Source of the DNA: Ruminococcaceae bacterium UBA1244
GTDB taxonomy: Bacteria > Bacillota > Clostridia > Oscillospirales > Acutalibacteraceae
DNA: 13,346 nucleotides
Assembly: GCA_002308635.1 (NCBI GenBank)
Contig: DBWG01000122.1
Span: 15,591 to 28,936, forward strand
Direction of reading: 5' to 3'
The position numbers were made by a program, and so were the translations under genes. How positions within the stretch are numbered: the stretch's first letter is position 1; each line of letters begins with the position of its first letter. Of the stretch, positions 5,659 to 13,346 are shown piece by piece. The notes beneath the pieces are model-generated. The model saw only the letters and a list, made by a program, of their open reading frames with translations. It had not been told where the DNA came from and searched no databases.

Positions 5659-7806
5659 TTACCTGCTTTCTGTTGTAGTCTGGTTTTCAGCGGACAGCTT
5701 TGTAAGCTCAAAATCTATAGTTCCTGTCGGAACAGACGCACTTATCACCTTTATGTTTACGCTGTCGCCGATAGAATATTTTTTGCCGCTGCGTCTGTCG
5801 TAGGTAGAGGCTGTACCGTCAAATTCAAAGAATGCGTGATCGTCAAGAGTGAGGTCAACAAAGCCTTCGATACCGTTCTGCAGGCTGACAAAAAGCCCCT
5901 TGTTGGTAACACCCGAAACGATACCTGGATGTATCTCACCGATATGGGATGCCATAAATTCTGCGGCATAGCATTTTTCTGCGTCACGCTCGGCTCTCAT
6001 TGCACGAAGCTCCCTGTCGGATGATGTTTTTGAAGATTCAGCGGCAAAATCGGAATATCTTTCCTGAATACGGTCTATTGATTCACCGCTGACAAGAGCT
6101 GTAAGGATGCGGTGTATTGAAGTATCGGGATAGCGCCTGATAGGTGAGGTAAAGTGGCAGTAATCCGCAAGCGAAAGTCCGAAGTGTCCCAAAGGTTCGG
6201 GCGCATAGCGTGCCTTTGCCATAGTACGCAGTACCTGGGTTGAGATCAGGCGGGCATATTTTGTTGGCTTTGCCTTTTCGATAAGCTCGCTCAGATCGGT
6301 CTGGCGGACACCTTCCTTCAACCGCCTTACAGAAAATCCGCAGGCTGCGGCAAGCTCGGAGAGCGTTTCAAGTCTTTCGGCTTCAGGCGCTTCGTGAACA
6401 CGGTATACAAACGGTATCAGTGCGCTTTTTGCATAAAGTGCCGCCGCACGGTTGGCGCTTATCATAAACTGTTCGATAAGCTCCTCGGCTTCTCCCCTTT
6501 CACGTTCGGAAACGCCGACGCATACTCCACGTTCGTCAAGAACAAATCTGAGTTCGGTAGTTTCTATTTCAAGCTCTCCACGCTGGTGTGCCTTTGCTTT
6601 GAGTATATCGGCAAGCTCACGGGCTTCAAAAAGCGAAGAAAGCACAGGTGCATATTTCCGTTTGATCTCCTCATCGGCGGTACCGTCAAAAATGGCATTG
6701 ACTTCTGAATAAACGCCCCTTACCTTTGAGTTTATCACGGATTTTTCAAATCTGTAGTCTACAAGCTCGCCTTTGCTGTCAAGCGTCAGCAGTGCGGAAA
6801 ACGTCAGCTTGTTTGTGCCTGCGTTAAGGGAACAGCAGCCGTTTGAGATCTCGACAGGCAGCATCGGAATGACTCTGTCCGCAAAATAGACGGATGTTCC
6901 TCTGTCCATAGCGGCCTGATCCAGAAGTGTTCCTTCACGGACATAATGGGAAACGTCTGCGATATGAACGCCAAGCTCCCAGCCGTTTTCGGTCTTTTTT
7001 ACGGATATCGCATCGTCAAGGTCCTTTGCATCTGCGCCGTCAATTGTGAATATCGGTTCGTCACGAAGGTCGAGCCTGCGTGATATCTCTTCCTGTGTTA
7101 TCGGTTCTGCCGCTTTCATAGCGGCTTCGTGCTTGACGGCAACCGAGAATTTTACGGGTATGCCGTTAGAGTCAATGATAGCGTCAGAGCATATCTTTGC
7201 GGAATCCGCACGTCCGTAAATGTGTATTACTCTCGCAAGTATGCGCTTCTCCCGCTGGTCATACATCACGGCTGCCTTTACTTTGTCGCCGTTTTTGCTC
7301 TTCAGCTCACCGCCCTGAACGATACGAAGATGATAGGCAAAACCTCCGTCCGGCATAATATATGCCTGACCCTTTTTACCCTTTTCACGTTCGATAACAC
7401 CGGTTATTATGCGTGAGCCTTTTGTGATTATCTTGTCCACCTCGCCGGAAGGACCTTTCTCGCCGCTGCGGATGTTCCTGAGCATGACAAGGTCGCCGGG
7501 CATTGCACCTTTTGAGTCTGCGGCATGGACAAAAATATCTTCCAGACTCTCATCTGACGGATGTGCAAACAGGAACCACTTGTTCACACGCACAACAGTT
7601 GCAAGGGCACAGCCCGCAACTGACGGAAGAGCGATCTTTCTGCGTTTTATTACAACAAGCTCTCCCTTTGATTCAAGGTAGGAAACCGCATTATTGAAGC
7701 GTTCCTGTTCATTAACGCCGGAAAGAAGCATAAGCTCGTTTCTTTCGACCGGCTCTGTAAGCTCCTGAAGAGCTTTTAATATAAGTTCGTTATCTTTCTG
7801 TCTCAT
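5659..7806 (-). CDS. rnr: Ribonuclease R, 3'-5' exoribonuclease
   Basis: The 715-residue protein has the full RNase R layout: N-terminal winged-helix-like part (1-60), cold-shock-type OB folds (about 65-200), the RNB catalytic domain (about 240-570) and a C-terminal S1 domain (about 623-703). The RNB metal-binding cluster reads IDGADAKDLDDA (255-266), with aspartates 256, 262, 264 and 265. Other family motifs are HIADVSHYV (281-289), PFVYRVHEAP (465-474) and HFTSPIRRYPD (551-561). RNase R degrades structured RNA, including rRNA and tmRNA-tagged messages. The start has GAGG upstream. It sits 10 bases after degV and 4 bases before the next gene. In many bacteria smpB follows rnr; here it does not. 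Confidence 0.96.
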   Translation of the reverse strand: MRQKDNELILKALQELTEPVERNELMLLSGVNEQERFNNAVSYLESKGELVVIKRRKIALPSVAGCALATVVRVNKWFLFAHPSDESLEDIFVHAADSKGAMPGDLVMLRNIRSGEKGPSGEVDKIITKGSRIITGVIEREKGKKGQAYIMPDGGFAYHLRIVQGGELKSKNGDKVKAAVMYDQREKRILARVIHIYGRADSAKICSDAIIDSNGIPVKFSVAVKHEAAMKAAEPITQEEISRRLDLRDEPIFTIDGADAKDLDDAISVKKTENGWELGVHIADVSHYVREGTLLDQAAMDRGTSVYFADRVIPMLPVEISNGCCSLNAGTNKLTFSALLTLDSKGELVDYRFEKSVINSKVRGVYSEVNAIFDGTADEEIKRKYAPVLSSLFEARELADILKAKAHQRGELEIETTELRFVLDERGVCVGVSERERGEAEELIEQFMISANRAAALYAKSALIPFVYRVHEAPEAERLETLSELAAACGFSVRRLKEGVRQTDLSELIEKAKPTKYARLISTQVLRTMAKARYAPEPLGHFGLSLADYCHFTSPIRRYPDTSIHRILTALVSGESIDRIQERYSDFAAESSKTSSDRELRAMRAERDAEKCYAAEFMASHIGEIHPGIVSGVTNKGLFVSLQNGIEGFVDLTLDDHAFFEFDGTASTYDRRSGKKYSIGDSVNIKVISASVPTGTIDFELTKLSAENQTTTESR

Positions 7807-7816
7807 TTTTTCCTCA

Positions 7817-8668
7817 TTATTCTGTCATAAAGAGTATTCCGAGAGTACCGGGGCCGCAGTGTGAAGAGATAGTGCAGCTTGCCCGCTCAATGAATATCTC
7901 TTTGAAATATTTAAGTTTGTCAAGTTCGGCTTTTACTATGTCAATAAATTTCCGGTCAATGCCTGCGTGGGTAATGAATATCTTGTCATCACGTACTTTG
8001 TCATACTGTGAAAGCTGGTCGCCGACGTATGATGCAAGCACCTTTTCAAGCTTGCCCCTGTATTTTTTACCGACTGTCATAGAACCATCCTTGTTGTTTA
8101 CAAGGATGCACGGCTTGAGCTGGAGAAGATTTGCTCCGAGCATTGCGAGTGTCGAGCAGCGTCCGCCTGCACGAAGATAATCAAGCTTGTCAATTATAAA
8201 GCTTGCGTGACACTTCGGGACAAGAGCCTTTACTTCACTGACGATCTGTTCAACATCCATGCCCTGCTGTATCCTTTTGGCGGCTTCTATTACGAGATGA
8301 CCTGAACCGGAGGAAAGATTGCAGGAATCTATCGGGTAGAGATGGCCGATAATTTTTGATGCGGCAACGCAGTTCTGATATGAGGACGACAGAGCAGAAC
8401 CTAAATTTATGTGGATGATATCGTATCCGTCGTCAATGTACGGCTGGAAAAAATCAATGTACTCCTGTGTGTTTACCGCAGCTGTCTTGGGAAGCTTTCC
8501 GGTGGCACGGAAGTTTGCATAGATCTCATCAGGATGGATATTTACGCCGTCATCATAGCTTGTTTCGCCAAGGATTATGTGGAGCGGAAAAAGCTTTGCT
8601 TTTGTCCTGTTGAGCAGCTCACCTGAAATGTCGCAGGTGCTGTCTGCGCTAAGCATTATTTTTGCCAT
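7817..8668 (-). CDS. DegV family fatty-acid-binding protein
   Basis: The 283-residue protein matches DegV (FakB-type) proteins, which bind a fatty acid and, where FakA is present, present it for phosphorylation. Motifs: an N-terminal ADSTCDIS (8-15), KTAAVNTQEYIDFF (61-74) where many homologues have a TSQPS loop, GSALSSSYQ (90-98), a mid-protein LDYLRAGGRCS, and SSHCGPGTLGI near the C-terminus, matching the family's H-x-GPGxLG loop. Its ribosome site AAGGAG (8683-8678) lies inside the last codons of the upstream helicase-loader gene, whose stop is six bases before the ATG. No fakA is seen in the window. It is a stable member of this run but has no obvious functional link to the replication genes. 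Confidence 0.93.
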   Translation of the reverse strand: MAKIMLSADSTCDISGELLNRTKAKLFPLHIILGETSYDDGVNIHPDEIYANFRATGKLPKTAAVNTQEYIDFFQPYIDDGYDIIHINLGSALSSSYQNCVAASKIIGHLYPIDSCNLSSGSGHLVIEAAKRIQQGMDVEQIVSEVKALVPKCHASFIIDKLDYLRAGGRCSTLAMLGANLLQLKPCILVNNKDGSMTVGKKYRGKLEKVLASYVGDQLSQYDKVRDDKIFITHAGIDRKFIDIVKAELDKLKYFKEIFIERASCTISSHCGPGTLGILFMTE

Positions 8669-8674
8669 AGTCTG

Positions 8675-9694
8675 TCACTCCTTCTGATCGTTCGTTTTTG
8701 ACTGGTTTTTAAGCTTTTTTTTGATCTGTCTTATATCAGCACCGGAAAACAGTACCCTGTCCATTGTACCGATTATCCTTGAAACTATTCTCTTGTCGTA
8801 TTTTTCCTCAAGCTCCTTGACTGAAAGGTTCGTGCTTATTATCGTCGGCTTTGACAATATCACACGGTTATTGATTATATTATACAAAGCAGCAACGGTA
8901 AATTTGGTAGAATACTCTGTGCCGAGATCGTCAAGGATAAGAAGATCGCAGTCGGACAGATACTGACCTGTCGATATGTTTTCGGAGTAATTAAAATCGA
9001 CATTCTCTCTTGCCATGCGTGAAAGCAGCTCCGGTGCAGAAACATAGATAACACCAAAGCCTCTTTCGATAAGCTCTCTGGCTATCGCAAGAGAAAGGTG
9101 AGTTTTTCCGAGACCGGGCGCACCCTGAAACAGAAGGCTTTTGGATTCCGATGAAAAGGTACGGGCATACTTTTTGCAGTATGCGTATACTCCGTTCATT
9201 CTTGTATATGGACTGACAGAGCTGCCTGATTCGGATGTCTTTGAATAATAGTCCAGCGAAAAGCTGTCAAAATCCGAAAGAGACAATGGTGAACTTCTGT
9301 TCAGCCTGTCGTATGATATCTGGCGGAGGAGCGTTTTCATGCAGGAACACATTTTTCCGTCTATATCTCCCCTGTCCTTGCAGTCACCGCACTTATGGCG
9401 CAGTTCAAGGTAATCCTTCGGAAATCCGAAACCGGAGATTATTTCGTCAAGCTCCTTTTTCAGTGCAAGATTGTTCTTTTTTAGTTCTGTCAGTTCCGCC
9501 TTGACATCAGCACCGTTAAGTACTGCCTTTGCAGCCCTTACGGATGTCTTTGCTATAGTGCGTTCGATTTCCTCTGCACGGGGTGATCGGGCATAAAGTA
9601 TCTCCCGGCACTTTTCAAGCTCCTGTTCGGAGAGCATCCTGCGTTTTTCAAGTTCGCTTTCGGCAAGTTCATAAACTTCGGGGGGATATCCCAT
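8675..9694 (-). CDS. DnaC/DnaI-like replicative helicase loader ATPase
   Basis: The 339-residue protein has an N-terminal helical region (1-90), a zinc-binding cluster with cysteines 102, 105, 116 and 118 as in DnaI, and an AAA+ domain (about 165-320). Walker A is GAPGLGKTH (191-199), Walker B is LLILDDLGTE (251-260), sensor 1 ISTN (286-289), and an arginine-finger-type KRIVSRI (301-307). DnaI-type loaders place the hexameric helicase on DNA at origins and stalled forks. It follows the dnaD-like gene by two bases, with AGGAGG ten bases before the ATG inside that gene, so the two primosome genes are translationally linked. Transposon istB ATPases share the fold, but the Cys cluster, length and dnaD neighbour favour a chromosomal loader. 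Confidence 0.93.
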   Translation of the reverse strand: MGYPPEVYELAESELEKRRMLSEQELEKCREILYARSPRAEEIERTIAKTSVRAAKAVLNGADVKAELTELKKNNLALKKELDEIISGFGFPKDYLELRHKCGDCKDRGDIDGKMCSCMKTLLRQISYDRLNRSSPLSLSDFDSFSLDYYSKTSESGSSVSPYTRMNGVYAYCKKYARTFSSESKSLLFQGAPGLGKTHLSLAIARELIERGFGVIYVSAPELLSRMARENVDFNYSENISTGQYLSDCDLLILDDLGTEYSTKFTVAALYNIINNRVILSKPTIISTNLSVKELEEKYDKRIVSRIIGTMDRVLFSGADIRQIKKKLKNQSKTNDQKE

Positions 9695-9696
9695 TT

Positions 9697-10722
9697 TTAC
9701 AGATCCTCCTCGCTGAGCACACTGGTGCTTTCATATTCATCAATATTGTAAGCAGCTTCAAATCCGCTCTTTTTCTTTTTCTTATTTTGGTATTGTTTTA
9801 TTTGTGAAACTTCGGTAATGCCGGCGCTGTGCCAGTTTTCGATTATCGAGCCGATATATTTCGGGATATATTTTCCTTTCTGATCGACACATATCTCATA
9901 AGCCTGTCTTATCATTTCGTCAGAATACATCCACTTGTTTATCCAAAGCTCTGCAAGCTCAAGCTCCTTTTCGGTCGGAGAGTGTTCATCCAGTCCAAGT
10001 ATCCTCTGGACACGAATTGCGGCAGTTCTGCTGTTTGTGAGTGCTTTTATCTTTTTTTCAGCCGCCTGGATAGTATTTATCTCTTCATCAGCCCAGTTTA
10101 TCGCCATTTTTTCTATGTAGCGCATATTGCCCTTTCCGGCGCTGAAAGCATACTGGAGGAGCATGATTATGACTTCTACCGGAAGTCCGTCGTATTCGTG
10201 GATAAAAAGCAGGGTCGACTTGTCGTTCATTCCTATCATCCTGCCGAATATCTCGTCTGCCGACTGCATAAGGAAAGATATGTCTGGATCACTGTTTATT
10301 CTTTCGGCAGTATACTTATGATCGGGCTTTTCGGGTCTCGTCATAGGTCTCGACTTTGCGGCGGGAACTTCTTTTAAGGGAATGTTGTTTTCGGATACGG
10401 GCTGAGGATCCGGAGCCGAAACAGTTTTATCTTCTGTATCCTCCGCCGCAATGACCGGCGGTTCGGCAGGATATATCTCATTATCGTGCAATGCGATAAC
10501 TCCGGTCTGTACCCAGTATTGAAGGCTGTCACGCACATCCGCTTCGTGCATTGAGAGTGATCTTGCCATGTCCTCAGCAGAAAAGCCCTCTCCTGCATGG
10601 CGAAGCACCCAGAGTATGACCTTGAGCTGTGCCGCTCCTGCAAGCTTTATGTGTTTGTCCACTATCTCCGACGGCACGGCAAAAACACTTTTCCATGCGC
10701 CAAGATTTATTGTATATTCCAT
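9697..10722 (-). CDS. DnaD-domain primosome protein
   Basis: The 341-residue protein has an N-terminal winged-helix-like domain (about 15-85), a Pro/Glu-rich linker (86-140) and two DnaD/DnaB_2-type C-terminal modules. Each module carries the YxxxIxxxW-type signature: Y202/M206/W210 and Y289/I293/W297. A lysine stretch (314-318) follows the second. DnaD-like proteins remodel DNA and act with the helicase loader in primosome assembly. Its ribosome site overlaps the stop of cca (GGAGTAA), three bases before the ATG, and dnaC/dnaI follows by two bases. Two modules in one protein recall Bacillus DnaB (helicase co-loader) more than the single-module DnaD, so it could serve both roles. Confidence 0.92.
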   Translation of the reverse strand: MEYTINLGAWKSVFAVPSEIVDKHIKLAGAAQLKVILWVLRHAGEGFSAEDMARSLSMHEADVRDSLQYWVQTGVIALHDNEIYPAEPPVIAAEDTEDKTVSAPDPQPVSENNIPLKEVPAAKSRPMTRPEKPDHKYTAERINSDPDISFLMQSADEIFGRMIGMNDKSTLLFIHEYDGLPVEVIIMLLQYAFSAGKGNMRYIEKMAINWADEEINTIQAAEKKIKALTNSRTAAIRVQRILGLDEHSPTEKELELAELWINKWMYSDEMIRQAYEICVDQKGKYIPKYIGSIIENWHSAGITEVSQIKQYQNKKKKKSGFEAAYNIDEYESTSVLSEEDL

Positions 10723-10725
10723 TTT

Positions 10726-12078
10726 TTACTCCGTTTCTTTAAGATATTCGGATCTTACATATCCGATCAGGGATTCTTTGTTGTTTTCAAGATCGCCGTC
10801 CATCACCTTTTCAAGAACGGCTTTGAGGATACTGCCTATCCTTTTTCCTTCGGTTATTCCGAGTGAGATCAGGTCTCCGCCCTTTAGTTCAAGGGTCTTG
10901 GGAGAATATGCGGTTTTGGCTTTTAATTCGGAATAGTATAATTCGGTCAGCTTTTCGGTATACAGCAGCTTTTCTTCTCTTTTGAAGCTGCTTTGTGCAA
11001 GTGCGTCGGCTCTTTTGAGCGCCATGAGCGGAAGGAACATATCAGGACCCGTTTCGCTGAGAAACCGGCGTACATATTTCGGTTCGGCAGGCGGACGCTT
11101 ATCATGCAGGCGCACAAGCATTTTTACCGAGTCGATAGTATTGTTATCGTATTTCATTCGGCGAAGGATATCGTTTGACATCTTTTCGCTGACCTCAGGA
11201 TGCCCCTTGAAATGCCCGACACCTGAATCGTCAACTGTAAAGCAATAGGGCTTTCCAATATCATGGAGAAGTGCTGTTAATCTGAGCAGCGGTTCGGGCT
11301 GTATAAAGCCAACCGCCTTGACAGTGTGCGTCCAGACATCATAGCAGTGGTGAGGATTCTTCTGTTCAAGACCTATCATAGGCTTTATCTCAGGGATAAA
11401 AACCGACAGCACATCCGGATAATCTGTCAGTATCCTTTCGGCATCCCTGCCAACGATCAGCTTTTTGAACTCGGAAGTTATCCTTTCGGCTGATATGTTC
11501 CTGAGGAGTCCGGCATTTTTGCGGACAGAAGCCGCAGTTTTTTCCTCGATCGCAAAACCCAGCACCGATGAGAACCTGAGCGCCCGCATTATTCTCAGAC
11601 CGTCTTCATTAAAACGTCTGTCCGGATCTCCGACACAGCGTATTATACCGTTTTTTATGTCCTGTTCTCCGCCGAAGCAATCGGTCAGTCCATCTGTCGG
11701 ATCATAAGCAAGTGCATTTATTGTAAAGTCGCGGCGTGAAAGGTCTTCTTTCAAATCAGTCACAAATGTCACGGACTCCGGATGACGGTTATCTGAATAT
11801 GCACCGTCGGTACGAAAGGTAGTTATCTCATAATTGACGTTATCATAGCGGACGGTCACAGTGCCGTGTTTAAGTCCGTTTTCTATAATGTTTGGCTTGT
11901 TAAGCACCCTTAGTGTTTCCTCCGGCAGCGCCGAAGTGCAGATATCCCAATCGGACGGTACTTTCCCCATCAGGCTGTCACGAATACAGCCCCCGACTGC
12001 ACAGGCTTTATATCCGGCAGTATTCAGTTCTCTTATGATCCTGTTTACGTTTTCGGGAATTATTATCTCTGTTCTCAT
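10726..12078 (-). CDS. cca: tRNA CCA nucleotidyltransferase with HD domain
   Basis: The 450-residue protein adds or repairs the 3' CCA of tRNA. Nucleotidyltransferase motifs: AVGGCIRDSLMG (27-38) and the metal-binding DWD (43-45). After these come RRDFTINALAYDP, then RRFNEDGLRIMRALRF of the nucleotide-recognition neck. An HD domain follows, with HHCYDVWTHT and LLHDIGKP, as in long family members. The enzyme may be a full CCA-adding enzyme or an A- or CC-adding one; I cannot tell. I chose ATG 12076-12078, with AAAGGG seven bases upstream, over the in-frame TTG at 12096, which would fall on the U tract of the secG terminator. It heads the tight run that continues with dnaD. Confidence 0.94.
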   Translation of the reverse strand: MRTEIIIPENVNRIIRELNTAGYKACAVGGCIRDSLMGKVPSDWDICTSALPEETLRVLNKPNIIENGLKHGTVTVRYDNVNYEITTFRTDGAYSDNRHPESVTFVTDLKEDLSRRDFTINALAYDPTDGLTDCFGGEQDIKNGIIRCVGDPDRRFNEDGLRIMRALRFSSVLGFAIEEKTAASVRKNAGLLRNISAERITSEFKKLIVGRDAERILTDYPDVLSVFIPEIKPMIGLEQKNPHHCYDVWTHTVKAVGFIQPEPLLRLTALLHDIGKPYCFTVDDSGVGHFKGHPEVSEKMSNDILRRMKYDNNTIDSVKMLVRLHDKRPPAEPKYVRRFLSETGPDMFLPLMALKRADALAQSSFKREEKLLYTEKLTELYYSELKAKTAYSPKTLELKGGDLISLGITEGKRIGSILKAVLEKVMDGDLENNKESLIGYVRSEYLKETE

Positions 12079-12093
12079 ATTGCGACCCTTTAA

Positions 12094-12128
12094 CAAAAAG
12101 CACCTTCAATGACGGCATTGAAGATGCT
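12094..12128 (-). terminator. Rho-independent terminator after secG
   Basis: On the minus strand a 13-bp stem (12128-12116 with 12111-12099, one G-U pair) and a 4-base loop are followed by a TTTTTG run. It lies 33 bases after the secG stop and ends about 16 bases before the cca ATG, leaving no room for a separate cca promoter after it. Confidence 0.85.
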
Positions 12129-12161
12129 AAATGATGTTTCATTGTTGATTATTATTGTTTC

Positions 12162-12668
12162 TTATGCAGCACTTGTTTCTGTTGTGCTTGTTTCAGCAGC
12201 ACTTGTTTCAGCAGCACTTGATTCTGTTGTGCTTGTCTCAGCAGCGCTTGTTTCAGCAGCGCTTGTTTCTGTCTTGCTTGTTTCAGCAGCACTTGTTTCT
12301 GTCTCGCTTGTTTCAGCAGCGCTTGTTTCTGTCTCGCTTGTTTCAGCAGCAGAAGTCTCCTCAGAGGATATCTCAATTACCGGAGTATCGGAACTGGATT
12401 TATCATCATCCTTGTCCTTGCCCCATCCGAAGAAAGAGATCGAGTTGAGAAGAATTACAAACAGAAAGAATGCGATGGCACAGAACTTTGTGATCTTTGC
12501 AAAAAGTGCGTCGGCTGTCTTTGCCTTTCCGCGCTTCATAAATGAATCCGCACCGCCTGTGATTGTTCCAAGACCGGCATCGTGACCCTCCTGGAAAATA
12601 ATGACTATGATCATTATCACAGACATAAGCAGTACAATAGAACCGACAATAATTTCCAATGCTCCCAT
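12162..12668 (-). CDS. secG: SecG preprotein translocase subunit with repetitive C-terminal tail
   Basis: The first 80 or so residues are a normal SecG: two membrane segments (about 6-25 and 58-80) joined by a loop with FQEGHDAGLGTITGGADSFM (25-44) and a basic stretch, matching the family's Gln/Gly-rich loop. SecG assists SecYE during export. Ordinary SecG is about 70-85 residues, whereas this is 168. The extra tail starts with an acidic KDKDDDK linker and ends in twelve five-residue units based on ETSAA. By known SecG topology, both ends face outside, so the tail would be extracellular. It has its own promoter and an AGGAGG site nine bases before the ATG. A terminator follows. Confidence 0.93.
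   Translation of the reverse strand: MGALEIIVGSIVLLMSVIMIIVIIFQEGHDAGLGTITGGADSFMKRGKAKTADALFAKITKFCAIAFFLFVILLNSISFFGWGKDKDDDKSSSDTPVIEISSEETSAAETSETETSAAETSETETSAAETSKTETSAAETSAAETSTTESSAAETSAAETSTTETSAA
12166..12345. repeat. Twelve 15-bp tandem repeats coding the SecG tail
   Basis: Units on the plus strand follow gcagcacttgtttca with changes at a few positions (gcagc alternating with gttgt, gtctt or gtctc). The period is 15 bases with no spacers, and the frame of secG is kept throughout. On the minus strand it encodes ETSAA, ETSET and ETSTT-type pentads. Confidence 0.93.
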
Positions 12669-12712
12669 ATTTTAAATCCTCCTAAAAAGTAACTGATTGA
12701 CCATACTCGAAT

Positions 12713-12741
12713 ATCATAACATATCATTTTGATAAAATCAA
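12713..12741 (-). promoter_or_regulatory. Promoter of secG
   Basis: On the minus strand TTGATT (12741-12736) and TATGAT (12718-12713) are 17 bases apart, about 45 bases before the secG start. The region is AT-rich. Confidence 0.7.
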
Positions 12742-12771
12742 GTGATTTTTATACATTTAGATAATAGTTTG

Positions 12772-12804
12772 ACAGATATTTTTTATCAGGAAAAAGATAT
12801 CTGT
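12772..12804 (-). repeat. Inverted repeat across the topoisomerase stop codon
   Basis: ACAGATAT and ATATCTGT (8 bp; 12797-12804 and 12772-12779) flank a loop that also contains TTTTT facing AAAAA, so the stem can extend to about 13 bp with one bulge. The TGA stop (12786-12788) lies inside. No U tract follows on the minus strand, so it is a weak terminator at best. Confidence 0.4.
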
Positions 12805-13346
12805 TCTCCGGTCTCATCCGTTCTCGGAAGCTGTCCCGTTGCAGGGATCGTTTTTACCCTGTATCTTTCGGGAGAAGCAAGCATTCCTTCGCTGAAAACA
12901 GATGCACTGATGACCCTATGCCCTTTTTTGAGCTTCATAAGGGCAACGCCCTGTGTGTTTCTTGATGTCTTTGCGGAAAGGTCGGACGCTTTGAACAGTA
13001 TCATCCTGCCCGAAGATGATCTGAGAAGTATCTCTGTATCATCGTTTTCGGCATAAACGACGGCTGCAAGAACATCCTTGTCTGAATAGGCCGCTGTGAG
13101 CTTCTTTCGGTTGGTTTTTGTAGAATAGGATTCAAGCGGCACCTTTGCTGCTTTTCCGTTTTCAAAGAAGAAGAACACATAGCCGCTGTAATCCTTTGTC
13201 GGTATCATATATACAGCGTTTTCGTTTTCGTCAAAGCCTAACTTTGACGGGATATAATCTCCAAGGACGCTCGCTTTCGTATCGGCAAAGAACGGAGCCT
13301 TTGTTTTGTATGCCTGCTGACGGTCGGAGAAGAATATCAGGTCGGT
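12786..13346 (-). CDS. Type IIA topoisomerase subunit A (ParC/GyrA), C-terminal part only
   Basis: The frame enters from the right edge and ends at TGA 12786-12788, giving the last 186 residues. The sequence resembles the beta-pinwheel C-terminal domain that wraps DNA in gyrase A or topoisomerase IV A: DLIFFSDRQQAYKTKA (near the start), then blade-like repeats around GYVFFFENGKAAKVPLESY, ILLRSSSGRMILFKASDL and NTQGVALMKLKKGHRV. The methionine at 13208 is internal. The catalytic tyrosine domain is outside the window, so I cannot separate GyrA from ParC; no clear gyrase box was seen here. secG follows after about 117 AT-rich bases holding a promoter. Confidence 0.85.
   Translation of the reverse strand, partial: TDLIFFSDRQQAYKTKAPFFADTKASVLGDYIPSKLGFDENENAVYMIPTKDYSGYVFFFFENGKAAKVPLESYSTKTNRKKLTAAYSDKDVLAAVVYAENDDTEILLRSSSGRMILFKASDLSAKTSRNTQGVALMKLKKGHRVISASVFSEGMLASPERYRVKTIPATGQLPRTDETGEQISFS

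Noticed and set aside
5655..5711. Longer start for the bilin-reductase-like protein
   Set aside because: It overlaps the rnr 3' end by 53 bases, while ATG 5654 has an AGG site and normal spacing after the rnr stop.
8675..9694. IstB-type transposition ATPase, hinting at an insertion sequence
   Set aside because: No transposase or terminal inverted repeats are near; the Cys cluster and dnaD neighbour point to a chromosomal helicase loader.
12079..12096. TTG start adding six residues to Cca
   Set aside because: It sits on the terminator U tract with no ribosome site; ATG 12078 has AAAGGG at good distance.
12166..12345. Short regular repeats that could be taken for a CRISPR array or intergenic satellite
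   Set aside because: The 15-bp units abut without spacers and keep the secG frame; they are coding repeats.
12109..12585. Plus-strand open frame of Val/Ser/Ala-Leu repeats
   Set aside because: It is the antisense shadow of the secG repeat region, without a convincing ribosome site.

Overview
The window looks like chromosomal DNA of a Gram-positive anaerobe of the Clostridia, most likely a Ruminococcus-like member of the Oscillospiraceae. The reasons are strong AGGAGG-type ribosome binding sites, the gene set (DnaD- and DnaI-type primosome proteins, BofA, DegV), Ser/Glu/Thr-rich surface linkers typical of ruminococci, and an energy-coupling-factor (ECF) transporter. This placement is inference; no rRNA gene is present. 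Every gene I can support lies on the minus strand, so transcription runs from the right edge to the left.

Right part (13346 to 4935). The window opens inside the C-terminal beta-pinwheel of a type IIA topoisomerase A subunit (ParC/GyrA). Next comes secG with its own promoter, an unusual 15-bp-repeat tail and a strong terminator. A tight housekeeping run follows: cca (tRNA CCA-adding enzyme), dnaD-like, dnaC/dnaI-like helicase loader, degV, rnr (RNase R) and a 227-residue protein that resembles the bilin reductase / red chlorophyll catabolite reductase fold. The gaps are 2 to 10 bases, and a hairpin closes the run. A single bofA-like gene comes next.

Left part (4611 to 1): the most interesting region. 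A near-consensus promoter (TTGACA, 17 bases, TATAGT) drives a compact cobalamin riboswitch, then a Rho-independent terminator, then four genes in line. These are (1) a 95-residue basic protein with a homing-endonuclease-associated-repeat-like motif; (2) an 822-residue secreted protein with a DUF4430 (transcobalamin-like C-terminal) domain, helical spacer repeats, a terpenoid-cyclase-like alpha/alpha barrel and a sortase-like tail; (3) a membrane-anchored protein with a long acidic stalk and a C-terminal DUF4430 domain; and (4) an EcfT transmembrane subunit, cut by the window edge.

DUF4430 plus an alpha/alpha barrel are the two domain types that animal transcobalamin and intrinsic factor use to clamp vitamin B12, here in swapped order. 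With riboswitch control and an ECF transporter, the simplest reading is a B12-repressed corrinoid capture-and-uptake system of a Gram-positive cell: the surface protein captures, the tethered DUF4430 protein relays, and the ECF transporter imports. The riboswitch, gene order and domain resemblances are read from sequence; corrinoid binding and hand-over are inferred.
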